Assembly (NCBI GenBank): GCA_025526935.1
Contig: JAHLKD010000008.1
Location: 248,001-312,000, forward strand
Source: Cladochytrium replicatum
Lineage: Eukaryota > Chytridiomycota > Chytridiomycetes > Cladochytriales > Cladochytriaceae
DNA length: 64,000 nucleotides
Reading direction: 5' to 3'
Shown: in pieces, positions 23,843 through 37,805 of the stretch
Layout of the letters: each line of letters begins with the position of its first letter
Numbering within the stretch: position 1 is the first letter of the stretch
The notes under the pieces: generated by a model
Seen by the model: the letters and a program-made list of their open reading frames with translations, nothing else
Databases searched by the model: none
What the model was told of the DNA's origin: nothing
Position numbers and translations under genes: made by a program

Positions 23843-26157
23843 CTCTATTGAAAGATAAAGAGATTAGCAGTGCGGATCACAACTTATACTTTGTTGCTAG
23901 GGCAACCAACATGCTAAACGAAACAAGCGACTTGAAAGATGGTCCAAAAAAAAAGGCACCTCTAGAAATTCAGGGATTCTTTCGCCTGACCAGCCAAAGT
24001 CCCTGGCATTTCCCAGTTGGCGTGCTATGGCGGGCTGGTTGACACGCATGGTGGCACATCGCGTGGTTTCCTTTCTGAGTAATTAACAATTTGGTGCCAT
24101 CACAGGTGGTGACCTCCCAAACGCCTTGTTGGTTAATGGGCTGGAGATACAAAGCTCGTTGGGAGGCTCGCAAGAGCTCCTTTCATCTCGAGACCCGTTT
24201 GGATGTCATGGATTGGAGAAAATCGATACCGTAGCTCAATATTTAACACGGTATTGTGTTTATCGGGCGATAGTGATTGTCGGTTTAAGATTAGATTTGG
24301 GTATGACAAATCAAATCAGGAGGAAAGTCTGGCGTAATAGCAACTTGATCTTTAGAGGAAAGAGTGCTTTAATAAAAAGATTGCTGTAACAAGAATTCGA
24401 TCTTTAACCTTTACAATCAGACGTATTCTCCATCCACTGGATAGAGCAAATCTCTATGCCATGGAGAGTGTACCTTTAAAACACCATGAATCCCGTCTAG
24501 ATATCTTAAAACAGGCCGACTCAGATGTGTACCTGGAGGAAATTCCAAGAGGAGTTAAGATTTTGAAGATAGGATTCACGGGTTGTGAAGTTTACCTTAA
24601 AGGCTCGCATAATCAACAATGATACAAACATTTGAAAAATCCACTATTATCATTATTATTGTTATACCGGGATGATCTTTCCCACTGGCTACATGCTCAA
24701 TCCGATTGAGGAGAAAAGTACTACGTGGAAACTATTACTTCAACCAGGCATGGTGGAGATCGTTAGCAGCAGCGGTCTTTGCTGAATGAATTCGAAGTAA
24801 ACATCCAGTTGTCCTAGTTCGTCTGTCGTCCGCCCAGCATCTCCCGTCTCGCATCTCCCTCCCCGCATCTCCCACCTACGTTGCTAAGCTGATTTTTGTC
24901 GGAGGCTGTGGTGTACCGACCATCCTCGCAAGTCTCACTTTCACAGCACTCCATCTCATTTTAGTTACGGTGGTCGGCCTCTTCATCTCCCACATCGAGT
25001 ATTGCATCATATGGTGGTTGTGGTTCAAGAAGGTAGCACTGCCGGCGAACAAACAATGCCGTCGCTCTGCATAATTGTAACAAGAATAGGGTTTAAATGC
25101 AATTAAATGAAAACGATCAACAGCTGCTTACCAAACTTTTGCTCCACCACAGGCAAAAATTAATTGGCAAATTGTGGACAGCGGGTGAAATATGTGCATT
25201 GAAATTTTGTTTTGTCCACACCTTCCAACTCATGGTGGCTGGAAGAACCTCACTGGCTTTATCACAAACTGTCCAAATAAATGTAAGAGTTCAAATGGAC
25301 TGGTTATGGGCGATAATCTGGCCTGACTGAACATAGAATCTGCAGGGAGGGTACGAAACATTTATACTGGAAATAGTTGCTGTTTGTATGGCATTTTTCA
25401 CAAGGAGCAACGTCTGCGGTCATGTGTTTGTTGTGTTGGTCTTTAACCTTTGCGATGTATGTAGTCGGCTGACATCTAGATGGTCAGACCCAAGGCACAT
25501 GGCAGTGTGGACTCATTCACGAATCAGTTTACGGATCTCTCTTGACAAACAGCACACTAATTATTTGTGAAGCTTCATCTGAGTCCAGCATGATGCGCAG
25601 TGATGAACTTGTAGCTAGACAAAGGGCCGTCGACTGAACGTAGGCATATGCATTATTATACTCGCCGTTGGTTGTTGTGAATTTCTATCCCGTCATGAAG
25701 CTGTTAGTGCTTCGTTTGTGGAGGCAACAAAAAGTATCATGTAACCTGGGTCCCGATATGCACGCAAGCGGTTCTTCTTTTCATACTCGCATTAGAGGTA
25801 CTTAGTTGATTTCCTTTGTGCACAAACCTCCGAGGAGTGGCTTTCTCTTGCCCTGTTTGGGAGCACCATATTTCAATTGTCTAGTGAAAAATTGAATTAG
25901 TATTATTAAGGAACCTTTTTTAATCATTCAGATAAACGACGATAGTTGGTAAGGTGAGGCCAACATAAGACCAAGAAAGGAACACGGGAAAATCAATACT
26001 TTTTTGGACAAACAAACTGCCAGCCCGAAAATGGATGGCAACAAGGCGAGGAAACAAAAGAATCTCTTCTTGTATGATCGATTACGCCTGCGTGCCAGCA
26101 CTGAAAAACGTGAACATTGTTCAGCTATAAAAGCAAAAGGATTTGCTACACAAAAGC
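23843..26157. other. Long intergenic region, no gene recognised
   Basis: About 2.3 kb between the 5' end of the 7TM-RGS gene and the 3' end of pyruvate kinase. It is AT-rich with only short frames lacking motifs. A short imperfect 'catctccc' cluster at ~24838-24890 is simple sequence. No LTR, tRNA or rRNA signal seen. Confidence 0.4.
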
Positions 26158-28563
26158 TCACCCGACGACAAAGTCGATGCACTTCACAACGCGCATCAAA
26201 TTTGTAGTGCCGGACACCTCCTCGAGGACACCGGACGTCACGACAACGGGGTCACCCCTCTGTGCCATGCCCATCTTCACTCCCCAAAGCATAGCCTTGT
26301 GGATGATGTTGTCTGTGCCCGTCATTCGGTCAACAACGATAGGGTAGATGCCACGGAGAACCTGGCACTGTCTTGCAACCTGGGGTGAAGCTGTGACAGC
26401 AAGAACGGGTGCGATGGGGCGATACTTGGTGATCTGGCGTGCCATGTTCCCGGTCTGCGTAAGGCAGATGATGAGCGAAGCGTGTACGTCCCAGCTGGTT
26501 TTAACTGTTGAAACAACAATAGGTTAGCGAATGGAAGTAAAATTAACAATAACGTAGAAGCAGAATATATTGCCTCAGACCGCAACAGGTCTCCTAATGG
26601 TCATGCGTGATGCAATTCCTCACAAAATTTAGGAAACGCACGACATCATCATTGGCAAGATCTGCTTCGAAAAGAGAACAAACAAATTCTTACCAGCTGA
26701 GCTTGCAATTGCCTCGGAGATGGAGATAGGGAGCTGAACACTGCGACGGATCGCCGCATACACCTCAGAGTAGTTGATGTCCATCTCAGCCTCTCTGCAG
26801 ATACGGGACATCATCTCAACGGCCGCGTACGGGTGGCCACCTTTTGCGGTCTCACCAGACAACATGACACAGTCGGATCCGTCGAGGACAGCGTTGGCAA
26901 CGTCGGTAGCCTCAGCACGAGTCGGGCGAGGGTTCTGAATCATCGACTCAAGCATCTGTGTTGCGGTTACGACGGGCTTTCCAGCAGCATTACACTTTCG
27001 AATCATGATCTTTTGGTAGCGAGCAACTGTGATGCAAGGTAGGGTTACTAATATGACCAAGCCAATGAGATTGGGCATACCTTGCTCAACAGGGATTTCC
27101 ACACCAAGGTCGCCACGGGCAACCATAATACCGTCGGAGGCATCCAAAATCTCATCGAAATTGTCGAGACCCTCTTGACTCTCAATCTTTGAGATAATCT
27201 TAATGTTCGAGCCCTTGATAAGATTTCTGATCTCGTGAACATCGGAAGCTTTGCGAATAAACGATGCGGCAATAAAGTCAACTCCTTGTTCAACACCAAA
27301 GAGGATATCACCGGCGTCCTTCTCAGTAATAGCAGGAAGGTCGACCGTAATTCCAGGAAGGTTAACACCTTTGGTCTCGCCAAGCCAGCCGTCGTTTTCA
27401 ACGACGCAAGTAACCTCGCATGCGTCGCGGTCAACGGCGATGACTTTCATACCAATGAGTCCGTCATCGACGAGGATGCGGTCTCCGGGGTTGACGGAGG
27501 CGGCAAGAGTGGTGTAAGTGGTTGAAACCTGGGTAGCGTCACCGAGGCGAGACTGGTCGTTGTGGAACGTAAATGTTGAACCCGCAACGAGCTTTGCGTC
27601 TGTGCCGCCGACAAGCTTCCCGGTTCTGATTTCGGGGCCTTTGGTGTCAAGCAGGATACCAACAATGCGGGGGTGTTTGCAAGAGGCAAGATATGTCCTG
27701 AGGTTGGCAATTGTCTTTGCATGGTACTATGGGGAAAGTGTGAGTGGGGTACCCAACAGAAGAGTTCCGAGTCCCATAAAATGTTACCTCGTGAGATCCA
27801 TGAGAAAAGTTCATGCGGGCGATGTTCATTCCCGACTCAATGAGCTTGCCAAGCGCCTCAACAGATTGTGTTTTAGGACCTGAATATATAAATGGTAAGC
27901 AGGTAAATAGTGGCATAAATGTAACGCATACCGATGGTGCAAATGATTTTGGATTTGATCTGGACATGGCGGCCGTCTGCGTTCGAGTCGAAAGTCATTG
28001 TTAGTTGGGATTGGATTTGGTTTGGAGGGGCAGATGAAAGGGAGATGAGGTTGAGATCGATGGGGTGAACACCCAAAACCACGCCACAGCTGATATATGA
28101 TCTGCGGGCACATGAAGATATTGGCACTCGGACACTCGAGAGATGAAACTGAGAAAGCCCGATACAACTGAACTAAACACAGACACGGTCTCTGTGTCGA
28201 GGCGATAAATATTCAAGCTGTTCCTTGGTTCGTGGCGGGAAAACGAACAAACAATTCTCCGACGTTGGGGTGCACTGAGCCACAATCACAAAATTGTTAC
28301 ATACCATCAACACTCTCTTCCGTCTGAGTGACGTTTGCATGGATGTATGCACGAGTCTCCACAGCTTGCTGTTTAAGTGATGCTGGAGAAGCGTTGGTTG
28401 CACGTTTGGCCACATTTGGTGAAAACTTACTGGCAGGTGAGGCTGGCCTTTCAATGGATTTGCCAAAGAAGTGGTTGAGGCTCGCAGTGCTCATTGTGCG
28501 CACAACGCCCTCTGCAGCGGGTGCAATTAGACCATTAGGAGTGGTTGGGACATATGCTGACAT
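26158..28563 (-). CDS. PYK1: Pyruvate kinase
   Basis: Exons 28563-28305, 27976-27932, 27879-27788, 27726-27081, 27026-26694, 26504-26158; 573 aa, exact codon count. It transfers phosphate from phosphoenolpyruvate to ADP in the last step of glycolysis (cytosol). Family marks: [94 protein letters not shown] and [10 protein letters not shown]. The N-terminal exon adds ~86 residues of low-complexity sequence ([11 protein letters not shown] ... ) not found in typical fungal enzymes. It is separated by an intron of 328 nt, long for this locus. An ATG at 27998, just upstream of exon 2 (MTFDSNADG then KSKIICTIG), would give a conventional N-terminus, so alternative promoters are possible. Gene faces away from PGI, sharing a 428-bp upstream region. 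Confidence 0.95.
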
Positions 28564-28991
28564 TCTGGACTGGATGTGGGTTGGATACAGTGGAGGGGGT
28601 GACACGGATCTTAAAAAATGTTTATTTATCTAAGCAAAGTTGCACACCCAACCCATCTTTTGTTCTCTCCCCAGCAGATCATGCTTCATCAGATCGATGG
28701 TCAGCGCAGAATTTCACAGCAATGTTCAACTACTGAACAGTTCATGCGTTCTCACTGCCGTGCACTGACTGATTCATTTGCAGTTATCAACCGCCACACT
28801 TGTGCTTAGCAGGAAGTTGACTAACCCTTTTGTACTCCGCATTGGTAAGCAGCACTGTCGAAATGTTCACAACCCCCCACTGAAATCGATTATTCTGTTC
28901 CACATTTGTTGATAAATTTGGTTTCTTTGCTTTCTTCCCTGCAAATGCAACTTTCTACACACCTCACGAGATCTCCATCACAACTCTGATC
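28564..28991. promoter_or_regulatory. Shared upstream region of divergent PYK1 and PGI1
   Basis: The 428 bp separate the start codons of two divergently transcribed glycolytic genes, so both core promoters must lie here unless PYK1 uses an internal start. I see pyrimidine-rich stretches before the PGI1 start but no element I can name with confidence. Confidence 0.5.
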
Positions 28992-30848
<1,857 letters not shown>

Positions 30849-30992
30849 ATGTGTAGCACTGTTGTTTCTGGGAATCTTTGTGTGTTTTTCTCTCAATCTC
30901 TTCTTGGTGGCAAGATATTAAATAGGTGTGCATTGATGACAGGTGCGCCACTCTCATACATTTCGCACCGATTTTCTTTTTTCATTTTAACC

Positions 30993-33150
30993 ATGGTTGA
31001 ATCGCACAAAACGAAGGCAAGGAAGAGCAAGAGGAATGAAAACGATGACTTTGAAGAGAAAATTGTAGAGGATACGGCTGAGAGGGAAGAAGAAACCAAA
31101 ACCAAAACTAGCAAAAGGAAGAACAAGAATGCAGCCAACGATGCCCATACATCTCCGGAGAATGCAGATAACGATATCGAGGAGAAAATAGACGTGGAAG
31201 ATGCTCCCAAGAAGAAGAAGAAAAAGCGGAAGGTAGATGACACTGCAGCGGACGAACCGAATGAATCCGAGAACGTGACCAAACCAAAGAAAATGAAATC
31301 GCAGGCTCCAGTCGAAGGTTCGAAAGAGAATGAAACGGAAGAAGGTGACGGGAAGAAGTCGAAGAAGAGAAAGAACCGGGAAGTGCAGGAGGAAGACGGA
31401 GGTTTCGAAGTGGTTCCGCAAGAGAAGGATATCACCGATGTCGGTAACAAAAAGCGCACCAAGACGAAGGAGGGATCAAACGGAGACACGAAGTCGGCTT
31501 GGACTTACAAGGAACATCCCAAGCTGCAACGAATGTCGGAAAGCGACATCAGCGCAGCACTGCAGGAGAACAAGGTGACTCTCGTGGACGGAAGCGAGAG
31601 CCCAAAGGTGAAGCCAATTACAAAGTTTGAATTTGCGGGACTGCCTGTGGAGCTGGCCAAAGCTCTTGGCCAATACGATCACCCGACTCCAGTTCAGATG
31701 GTTACGTGGCCGTACTTGTTCATGAAGAGAGATGTGGTTGGAATCGGTACGTCTGTGATAGTATTTGGTGATCTTTTCTCATATTCTCCTTTCGTCATAA
31801 TATCAGCAAAAACTGGCAGTGGCAAGGTAATCCATGTTTTCATTCGCGGTTAACTGCCCCCGAAACTAATGCCAATGATTTCAGACACTAGCCTTCGGTA
31901 TCCCAGCGTTGATCCACATTCTCAACCACCGGTCTACACACGGCTCGATTGCATCTGGTGCTCTTGTGTTGGTCGTTGCTCCAACACGTGAACTTGCACA
32001 ACAAATCCAAGATCAGCTCCATCAGTTTGGTTCCGCAATCAATCCCCCAGTCAAGAGCTTGTGCTTGTTTGGTGGTGTACCAAAAGATCCGCAGATCCAA
32101 AGCCTGAAGAAGAAGACCGATGTCATTGTAGCAACACCGGGTCGTCTGATCGATCTCGTCAACCAAGGAGTATGCGATCTTTCTAGCGTCAACTTTATTG
32201 TCGTAAGTGGAGCGCAATTTTATGATGTGACAGCATTCTGATCCAATTTTTCAAGTTGGATGAAGCTGATCGGATGCTGGAAACCAACTTTGAAGATGAC
32301 ATCAAGAAGATCCTCTCTCACGTCGACAAAAACCGCCAAACGGTCATGTTCTCTGCCACGTGGCCTCCAGCGATTCAGAAACTTTCTGCATCATACCTCC
32401 GCCAACCCGTGCGCGCAACTGTTGGCGACACGGAGCTTGCTGCCAACTCTGACGTATCTCAGGACGTAGTGGTGTGCCAGGACCACGAGAAAACACTGAA
32501 GTTGTTGGATCTTCTCGAGCGTGTCCACGCACACAAGAAGAAGCAGCAAAAGATCTTGGTGTTTGTATTGTACAAGAACGAGGTCGACTCCGTGGAGAGG
32601 GTGCTGACTGGTAGAGGATACAAGGTTCTTGGTATTCGCGGGGACATGACGCAGGCCCAGCGAGACAGCACGATTGAGAAGTTTAGGGCTGGAGAGGTGA
32701 AGCTGTTGGTGACCACTGATGTGCTTGTAAGTGCACAGCTTTTGAGCGTCACACATGTGACTAAGCTCTATTCACTAGGGACGAGGCTTTGATGTGCCTG
32801 ACGTTGAAGTGGTGATTAATTACACGTACCCGCTGACAACCGAGGAATACTGTCACAGAATTGGTCGCACAGGACGTGCTGGGCGGTCTGGAATTTCACA
32901 TACCTTCTTCACCGTCCGTGACAAGAAAGAGAGCGGTGCGCAGCTTGCAGATACTTAACCTTTTCGTGAGTGCTGATGCAGTATTTATTCAGGTGCTCTT
33001 ATCAACGTGCTGAAGAAAGCAAACCAGAAGGTCCCCTCAGAGCTGCTGAAGTTCGGCGGAACCGTAAAGAGGAAGGTCGACTCAAACTATGGTGCTTTTG
33101 TGAAGGACGTGGACATGACTGCCAAACCCAAGAAGATCGTATTCGATTAA
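30993..33150 (+). CDS. DBP3: DEAD-box RNA helicase of the Dbp3 type
   Basis: Exons 30993-31746, 31807-31826, 31885-32202, 32256-32726, 32779-32935, 32993-33150; 625 aa, exact codon count. The first ~215 residues are a Lys/Glu-rich nucleolar-type tail ([21 protein letters not shown]). The helicase core has the Q-motif region (FAGLP ... PTPVQM), AKTGSGKT (motif I), [25 protein letters not shown] (DEAD), [26 protein letters not shown] and [13 protein letters not shown]. Motif I sits on a 20-nt microexon (31807-31826). The insert and C-terminal pattern ([15 protein letters not shown] ... FGGTVKRK) match Dbp3, needed for early 60S pre-rRNA processing in yeast. A p68/Dbp2-type assignment is the alternative, but the charged N-terminal tail and short C-terminus fit Dbp3 better. 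Confidence 0.9.
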
Positions 33151-33545
33151 AACTGTGCCTGTGAGCACAAGGTTACTTAATTTTTGGTTACACATTGATA
33201 TTTGCATGAATAATGTGGTTTCAGAACCTAAATGTAGCTACAACTCTTTATCCATACACATTGGCGAGTTGTCTCTTTATGACTTCTTCCTCAGCTTGGT
33301 ATACACCCTATCGTTTTTGATTAAGATGTCCCGATCACCTTTTTGGCCATCATTTTGTCCATTACGTATGTCAAACGCTTTATTATTGCAAAGAAGCACG
33401 AAAGCCGTTTCGACATTTACTCATGGTACAAACAACAAAAGCCGAAGGAATCAAACCTGTCAACTGGTTGAGCGGTTCGCCGAACCTAAACGACAAAAGA
33501 AAAGTGCACATCGTGCGCCGAATACAGTCTCGCAACGGCAAAACA
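33151..33545. other. Spacer between convergent DBP3 and pinin genes
   Basis: About 400 bp holding the two 3' untranslated regions. No other feature recognised. Confidence 0.45.
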
Positions 33546-34650
33546 TCACCAGTGCACTTCGTCTTCGTCTTTGGAATTACCGGGCCGCTCGTCTCCCTTT
33601 CCATCCTCATCCATTCGGTCTGGAGTTTCGTCTCCCCGCCCACGTCGATCCTCCGCCTCCTGCTTCGCTTTCTCACGTTCTGTTTCATCATCGTTGGTGG
33701 ACATGGGATCATCGAGTCTGGAAGGAGTATCTACTCTGGATATAGTGTTGCTTTCCGCGGGCACCTTTGGTACATCATCTCCAACCGCTGCCAACGCCGC
33801 TGCAGCTGCTTCTGCGATCGCGGCAGCTGCAGCTGTGGTTTTTTCACGTGACTCTACTAAAAGTGCGGCTGTCTTCTCGTTATGCTTCACGGGGAGATAG
33901 TAGATTGGTGGACCAGATGTCGTTTTGATGAATCGGGAGAAATACTCATGTTGAGCTTGCAAGGCATTTTTCTGTGCAATTGATATAAGCAAAACGTGGA
34001 AGGGAAAATTATTTCGAAACGTACTGTGTATATTGCCCTTTCTTGTTCCAATCTCTGGCGCTCTTCTTGAAAGTGCTTCCGACGCTCTTCCTGTTCCTGT
34101 TGGACTTTCGCAGCGAGTTCCTCCCTGTCCTTTTGCATTTTTTCCTGTGTCTTCAGAATAATCTGCTCGCGTCGTAGGTCCTATTCCTCTTATTCAGCAC
34201 AAATCGAGTGCCGACTCTGCGTGTGTACCTTTTCTGATTTCTGTGTCGACGCCTGTTTGAACTCAGACAAGGTCCCCAACAGTACGCCAAACATTCGCTT
34301 GCTCCTCTTTTTCAATTCTGCGTCTGCGTTGACATCCGGCCTTGGTCTTTTCAGAGAATATGACTCCTAATTCAAGCGTTAGTAAGTTGTAAAGGTCCGC
34401 ACACGTAATATGTACCTCAAGTATTCCTTCTTTGGACAATTGTTGATTCTCAGCGCCATTTGAGGTGCTGAGAACGTCCTTTTTCACTTCGTGATCGTTA
34501 TCCGTCTTGAGTGAGTCCCTGTCATAAACATGAGCTGTCAGATGCCTCCAAGGAAGGGAAGGTAATAAAATCACGTAAGTCCTACACCCCCTTTTCTGGC
34601 TCTTACCTGTTTCTCTCAGGTTGAGGCGGAAGTATCGCGACGTCTGCCAT
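33546..34650 (-). CDS. PNN: Pinin/SDK/MemA-domain splicing protein
   Basis: Exons 34650-34607, 34518-34416, 34366-34229, 34180-34025, 33971-33546; 288 aa, exact codon count. The diagnostic block is SLKRPRPDVNADAELKKRSK then RMFGVLLGTLSEFKQ, followed by a Glu/Arg/Gln coiled coil (QEQEERRKHFQEERQRLEQE). A second block is EYFSRFIKTTSGPPIYYLP ... KTAALLVESREK. This is the pinin core that associates with spliceosome and exon-junction complexes in the nucleus. The C-terminal ~80 residues are Ala-rich then acidic and disordered. The protein is much shorter than animal pinin, which has long Ser/Arg tails, but this is usual outside animals. The start MADVAILPPQ is the only ATG in the first exon. Confidence 0.88.
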
Positions 34651-34908
34651 TCTTTCGGTTGGTTTGTACAAGCCACGATTGCTCAAGTTTCCTAATAAAC
34701 ATGGTTTTTCTGATTCTGTTATTTTCATTTTTTAGGCTACTGTTTTAACGATTAGGAGCTTGCATTCGTAATCGGGATGAAAAGCGCTCGATATTCCCAC
34801 TTCTAATTCTCATGTCCATTTAGACCATGTCACTCAACCAATGCCTCTTCGATTCGCCTGTATTCTCAGGGAGCTCATGGGTATTCGGGCCATTTTCGCT
34901 GGAGACAC

Positions 34909-35660
34909 TCAGATGCCGACGGAAGGGCAACTCTGGCAACAACACTTTGATACTCCGCTATTCTCCCACCACTCCAGCACATCGAGCCGTCCCTCTGCAC
35001 ATGCCCACTCGATCACCTTCAAACTCCGCTTCCGATCAAGCCCACTGTCCTTGCACCAGTCGAGGACGTGAATGTGACCATTGCTGCTTGCCAGTTCGGT
35101 CCATTCCAATAGAGGACCGCTGTTGATCCAATCGAGCACGTTGACTTGCCCTCCACCGCTCGCACGTCCTAGGCCCAATGATCGTACGCTGGTGCCAGAC
35201 CACATGTTCTCCACCACTCTAGCACATCAATCTGACCCAGCCCGCATTGTACGTCACAACAACTCGCGTCCATTCGAAATGAAGACCACGGTCGAGCCAC
35301 CATTTCAGCACATTGAGGTGGCCGTAGATGCAGGTTAAGGAGATCGTGAGTTTGCCCACAACGATACTCAGTCCACTCGACCTCCACCTCTCCAGGACAC
35401 TCAGATTCATTTTCCTACTTGCGAAGGATGTTGATATCTCGCTGTATTTCCACTGGAGCCAGCTGGTCCCTCACTATTCCAGTCCATGAACTGCGTTTTG
35501 GCCGTCGACAAAGTTCAGCGGCTCGGTGGTATATGTCAGGTCGAGTCCGCTCATGACCCCCCATTCAAAGAACCTGGAGGTGCTCGTTTTTGCTCGCAGA
35601 GTCGATCGCCTCGCTGGAACACTTCATCTTCAATCCACTCATCTTCTAACCTTGTCTGTT
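34909..35660 (-). pseudogene. Degenerate 'VLEWW' ankyrin-like repeat gene
   Basis: Repeated motifs of the type V(L/I)(E/D/K)W(W/C)..SGL are spread over three frames: EWACAEGRLDVLEWWENSG, GHIHVLDWCKDSGL, QVNVLDWINSG, GQIDVLEWWRTCGL, GHLNVLKWWLDRGL and LSVLERWRSSGL. These belong to a repeat family abundant in zoosporic fungi, where intact genes encode long tandem arrays. Here repeats of ~30 residues are recognisable, but frameshifts interrupt the reading every few repeats and no start or end is visible. The left LTR of the gypsy element begins just beyond (35689), so the 5' part may have been lost to the insertion. Function unknown. Confidence 0.6.
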
Positions 35661-35688
35661 ATTATCAAATGCCACAATCTGCACAAAT

Positions 35689-35860
35689 TGATAAAATTTG
35701 TAAAACTTTGGCGTTTGTCAAAAATATTTAAAGAATAAAAATTAAAGAATAAACAATGGTAAGCGGTAAACTAATCAATTCCAAAACATTCTTGAAGGAT
35801 ATTTTTCCAAAAAACAACAAGAAGAGTTTCATGTCGTAGTTAGTCCAAAAAGAGAAGTCA
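35689..35860 (-). repeat. LTR copy, left (3' LTR of minus-strand element)
   Basis: Plus-strand TGATAAAATTTG ... AGAAGTCA, with TG/CA ends. It is about 85-90% identical by eye to 40344-40517, including the shared block AATGGTAAGCGGTAAA. Confidence 0.75.
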
Positions 35861-35923
35861 TTCGAGAGGCAGTGTGAGACGCGCAAGGAGAATCCTTTCA
35901 TCATTCCCTTCTCAGTGGTGGAG

Positions 35924-37022
35924 TTATAATTCACGAAGAACGAAGCTCAGGAGTGTTTGAAGTTGGGGCACTGGGATGCAGAGTATGGTAAGTTTCCAGA
36001 AGAGAGTCGAGATGGGAGATCGAAGAGGCAAGTTCCCAGGCGTTTTCTGAATCAGGTTTTCCTTCCATTTGATCAGATAACGAGGTGGATAATTAGGAAT
36101 ACGGGAGATGGTGATGATCGATTCAGGTTCAGCAACGTTGAGAACAACATCAGTCGGATCAGATGTATAAGATGGTTCGACCAATTTGTTGCAAAGTTCC
36201 AATGTTTCAAAAGGTTCGAGAAGACTGACATGCTGGGTTGATTTGCATTTGATCAGGTAAGTCGAGTTTGTAGGCGGAGATCATTGATGTTTTCAGAGAT
36301 AGGAAATGGGCCTAATTTTTTGTCGGGCCTAATTTCTTGTCGGCTAACTTCTTGTTTGATTTTGTTTTGACATTAGTTGCAATGAGCCAAACTTTGTCAC
36401 CTATTTTATATTTCCGAGCGGGACAGCAATGACGATCGGCGTATTCCTTCTGAGACTGAGACTGTTGAGCGAGTCGAATTTGTGCAAGGGGTTCGTCATG
36501 ATTGCTTTGATGTTCGGCTTTTGCTTCAGCTTTTGAGACAAACGAGACAGTGGGAAATTACGTATTGAATGATAAGTGGCGACCGTAGAGTGTGTAGAAT
36601 GGGGTTACTTGGGTAGTTGCATTTGACAGAGCTATTATAGGTGAATGCAGCGAGAGGTAAGTATTTGAGCCAGAGATTTGGTTCACTGCTGGCAAAGCAT
36701 CTGAGATATTGTTGAACTGTTTTGTTCAGGTTTTCAGATTGTCGTTGCTTTCCAGATGGAATGTGGAAAAGGAGTGCACGTTCTACGCCAAGAAGTGAGA
36801 AGAAACTTTTCCAGAATTTCGAGGTGAATTGTGGACCACGATCGGAAATAATCCTAGAGGGAAGACCGTGGTTCTTTGAAGATGCTGTCCAAGAATAGGT
36901 AAGCAGTGATTCTGCATCGATTTGGCTGCTGCAAGGTGCGATCACTGAAAACTTTGTGGCTTTCAGCAAATACAGCAATTGAATCATAGTTGCCAACTGG
37001 GGGAAGTCCAGTAACTATATCC
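35924..37022 (-). pseudogene. Chromovirus integrase core and chromodomain, frameshifted
   Basis: From 37022: MDIVTGLPPVGNYDSIAVF (first catalytic Asp block), then ~36860 SRIISDRGPQFTSKFWKSFF (second Asp block), then an LKYLPLAAFTYNSS segment. The C-terminal region has YKIGDKVWLIATNVK (~36400) and the chromodomain PPRYLIKWKE (~36070) plus KPDSENAWELAS in a neighbouring frame. A chromodomain at the integrase end defines chromoviruses, where it directs insertion to modified chromatin. Stops and frameshifts make it non-functional. Confidence 0.75.
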
Positions 37023-37805
37023 ATTGCCCACTGCTCCTTTTGACGCTCATGCTTTTCATTTATTTGGTCGTCAAGTGCTTCTTCTCGCATCTCCTCGATC
37101 GCAGCAATCTGGTCTGCCCGCCTGTGGATCAACTCTTCGAAAGTCATTGACTCGCTTCAACCAACAACAATGTCGATGTTCCAAGACAAAGTCGAGAACT
37201 CTATCAGCATGATCGCCATACGCCTGAACCATAAAAAGTAGGTGGTTAACCTGTGACTTCGCTCACTGTCAGATTGTACGCCATGACCGCATACCAATAG
37301 TATGCGAGCCAACTGATTTCCTTTTCCTTCAAACCACCTTGTCAACACTCTCCGAACCTCCTGCCATCTTCACTCAATTGGTGAGTTTGCCTGTGGATGT
37401 GCCGTTGCCACATTCAAAAGCTGCAGAACTTCTGCTTTGAACTCCGTTCCTTGATCCTACACCAAAATTACAGGACATCCATACTGAGTCACGTACGCAA
37501 TGATTACTTTCGCCGCATATGCTGCAGTTAATGCTCAGACCGCCTCCACATCCAGATACCTAGATGTGCCGTCGCAAATGCCGATCAGGCCAAAGTAGCC
37601 TTCACTCTTCCGTCGAGTTTGAACGAATTGATATGCACCTTCATTCCAATCACTGCCGCCTCAGCAGGATGCAACTCTTCATCCTTCCACAATCTGCTCA
37701 TCCGTTGACAATGGACACAAGTCTTTACCCAATCCTTGACCATCCTTCCCATCCCCTCCCAAAAGTAAAGTCGCTCAATCTTCTTCAATCGAAACGTCTC
37801 CTCAA
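37023..37805 (-). pseudogene. Integrase fragment of a second gypsy lineage (inverted segment, part 1)
   Basis: From 37805 down: IEETFRLKKIERLYFWEGMG and VKTCVHCQRM (zinc-binding end), then broken core pieces (ICDGTSRYLDVEAV, VTQYGCPVILV, ATAHPQANSPIE). It finishes TFEELIHRRADQIAAIEE ... NEKHERQKEQ at the 37023 breakpoint. The sequence differs from the surrounding chromovirus integrase, so it is a different element. Several stops. Confidence 0.65.

Noticed and set aside
30893-31489. Minus-strand open frame rich in Ser/Phe
   Set aside because: Antisense of the Lys/Glu-rich N-terminal tail of DBP3.
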